Made by a program: the position numbers and the translations under genes
Assembly: GCA_041396985.1 (NCBI GenBank)
Contig: JAWKXO010000002.1
Location: 569,501 to 633,500 of the forward strand
DNA from: Emcibacteraceae bacterium
Lineage (GTDB): Bacteria > Pseudomonadota > Alphaproteobacteria > Sphingomonadales > Emcibacteraceae
DNA: 64,000 nucleotides
Reading direction: 5' to 3'
The notes under the pieces: generated by a model
What the model was told of the DNA's origin: nothing
Database searches by the model: none
Seen by the model: the letters and a program-made list of their open reading frames with translations, nothing else
Shown here: positions 62,948-64,000 of the stretch, in pieces
Layout of the letters: each line of letters begins with the position of its first letter
Position numbering within the stretch: the first letter of the stretch is position 1

Positions 62948-64000
62948 ATGACCATTAGTTCTATCATAAATAATTCTTTGACTGGTCTATTTACCAGCCA
63001 GGCGGCCCTTCGGACAATTTCTGATAATGTTGCCAACGTCAATACGGAAGGTTATGCCCGGAAGGTTGTGCGTCTTGACCCGAAAATTACGGGTGCACAA
63101 GGCGCGGGTGTTGAAATTTCCGGTATAGAAAGAGTGGTCGATAAATTTCTTGTAAAGGCGACATATGAGACGCAAGCTGATGCGGCAAGATACGAGCTGG
63201 AAAATACTTTCCACTCCCGGATGCAGGCATTGCTTGGCCGTCCTGATGCCAATAATTCCTTAAGTGGCAAAATTAATGATGTATTCGATTCAATTTCCGA
63301 GCTTTCGTTAAACCCGCTTTCTACCATTTTAAAAGAAAGTGCAGTCTCCAAAATCAATTCTTTTGGTGAAGAGATTGGCATGCTTGCTGAAAATATTCAG
63401 ACCATGCGCCTTGACGCCAGCAACCAGATTGCGGAAACGACGGCCAAAATTAACAGCCTTTTGAAGCGGATTGATTTTCTGAACCCCCTTATCGTTAAGG
63501 AAACAGTTTCAAGCGGTGATGCCGGTGCGCTGATTGAACAACGGGCACAGGCGTTAAGCAGCCTGTCAGAACTTATCGACATTAATATTATCGATGCCGG
63601 CAATAATAAAATAGATATCAGTACCAAATCAGGGGTCTATCTGATAGGAACCACCCGTAGGGAGCTTCAATATAACCCGCCAGGTACGGTTTCACCGTCA
63701 ACCCCGTTTCCTCCAATTAATATATATGATGTGGATCCTACAACAGGTAATCTGTCAACAACCGGTCTGACACTGGATCAGAATGTTTCTTCTGGGGAAC
63801 TCTATGGACTTTTGAATTTAAGAGATAATGACCTGGTGGCAATGTCAGAAGAACTGGGTGCCCTGGCGACCGGCGTGATGACTGAATTTAACCGGGTTCA
63901 TAATGAAAATACGGCTGCACCACCACCAAATAGTCTGGTTGGAATCAATACAGGTTTAGGCGCGGCAGATCCCCATAATTTTACCGGGCAAAGTACCTTT
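62948..64000 (+). CDS. flgK: Flagellar hook-associated protein FlgK (3' end outside window)
   Basis: HAP1, junction between hook and filament. About 351 codons are visible from an ATG nine bases after GGAG. N-terminal axial-protein signature: SIINNSLTGLFTSQAALRTISDNVANVNTEGYARKVVRL, then the FlgK-type GAGVEISGIERVVDKFLVKATYETQADAARYE and the coiled part with LNPLSTILKESAVSKINSFGEEI. Divergent from fliK and probably FlbD/sigma-54-dependent. Confidence 0.94.
   Translation, partial: MTISSIINNSLTGLFTSQAALRTISDNVANVNTEGYARKVVRLDPKITGAQGAGVEISGIERVVDKFLVKATYETQADAARYELENTFHSRMQALLGRPDANNSLSGKINDVFDSISELSLNPLSTILKESAVSKINSFGEEIGMLAENIQTMRLDASNQIAETTAKINSLLKRIDFLNPLIVKETVSSGDAGALIEQRAQALSSLSELIDINIIDAGNNKIDISTKSGVYLIGTTRRELQYNPPGTVSPSTPFPPINIYDVDPTTGNLSTTGLTLDQNVSSGELYGLLNLRDNDLVAMSEELGALATGVMTEFNRVHNENTAAPPPNSLVGINTGLGAADPHNFTGQSTF

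Noticed and set aside
1..64000. CRISPR arrays, tRNA or rRNA genes, insertion sequences, prophage or defence islands
   Set aside because: I looked for repeated spacers, T-loop motifs, transposase motifs and atypical gene clusters and saw none; every sizeable region is explained by core genes.

Overview
The window is ordinary chromosomal DNA from an alphaproteobacterium of moderate to low GC (AT-rich spacers, genes close to 43-45 % GC by eye). The assignment rests on several lineage markers: the CtrA phosphorelay proteins ChpT and CtrA with the CtrA inhibitor SciP (DUF1153), the alpha-type phosphoserine aminotransferase, a serC-type leader RNA, FlbD, HisZ next to purA, and the DUF4164-zapA-6S RNA-fau arrangement. 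The chpT-cheAWYBR-ctrA-fliIJ gene order points away from Caulobacterales and Rhizobiales towards lineages where CtrA is tied to motility (Rhodospirillales-, Sneathiella-, Kordiimonas- or Emcibacter-like). That finer placement is inference.

Region 1 (1-7.5 kb) holds a tkt-gap-pgk operon on the minus strand, DUF4164-zapA, a glycosyltransferase gene apparently inserted between zapA and a 6S RNA gene, and then fau and a YmdB-like phosphodiesterase. Region 2 (7.5-17.5 kb) is one long same-strand run: yebC-ruvC-ruvA-ruvB-ybgC-tolQ-tolR-tolA-tolB-pal-cpoB-tilS, i.e. Holliday-junction processing joined to the Tol-Pal envelope machine. Region 3 (17.5-31.4 kb) has ftsH-folP-glmM-thiD, a secreted M1-type peptidase with a DUF6702 partner, serC-serA behind a structured leader, and hisZ-purA. 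Region 4 (31.4-35.6 kb) mixes strands: rpoH, rluD, two small DUF proteins, a LysE-type exporter and cysQ, with abutting or overlapping gene ends.

Region 5 (35.6-64 kb) is a motility and cell-cycle block. It runs chpT, a complete chemotaxis operon (hybrid cheA, cheW, cheY, cheB, cheR), ctrA in the opposite direction, and fliI-fliJ. A long minus-strand flagellar run follows: an unknown 107-aa gene, a FliK-like gene, flhG, flhF, flhA, flbD, motA, fliN, fliH, fliG and fliF. Then come sciP, flgE, flgD, the classical fliK, and divergently flgK, which runs off the window. The regulators and their probable targets lie side by side: three TTAACCAT CtrA half-sites precede ctrA, sigma-54 promoters precede fliK and flgK, and a shared GGCA-N5-TGCC inverted repeat precedes both fliF and flgK and may be the FlbD site.

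I saw no CRISPR array, tRNA or rRNA gene, transposase, phage gene, toxin-antitoxin or defence island, and no clear pseudogene. The least explained items are the second FliK-like protein with its translationally abutting 107-aa partner, the shared inverted repeats, and the structured serC leader.
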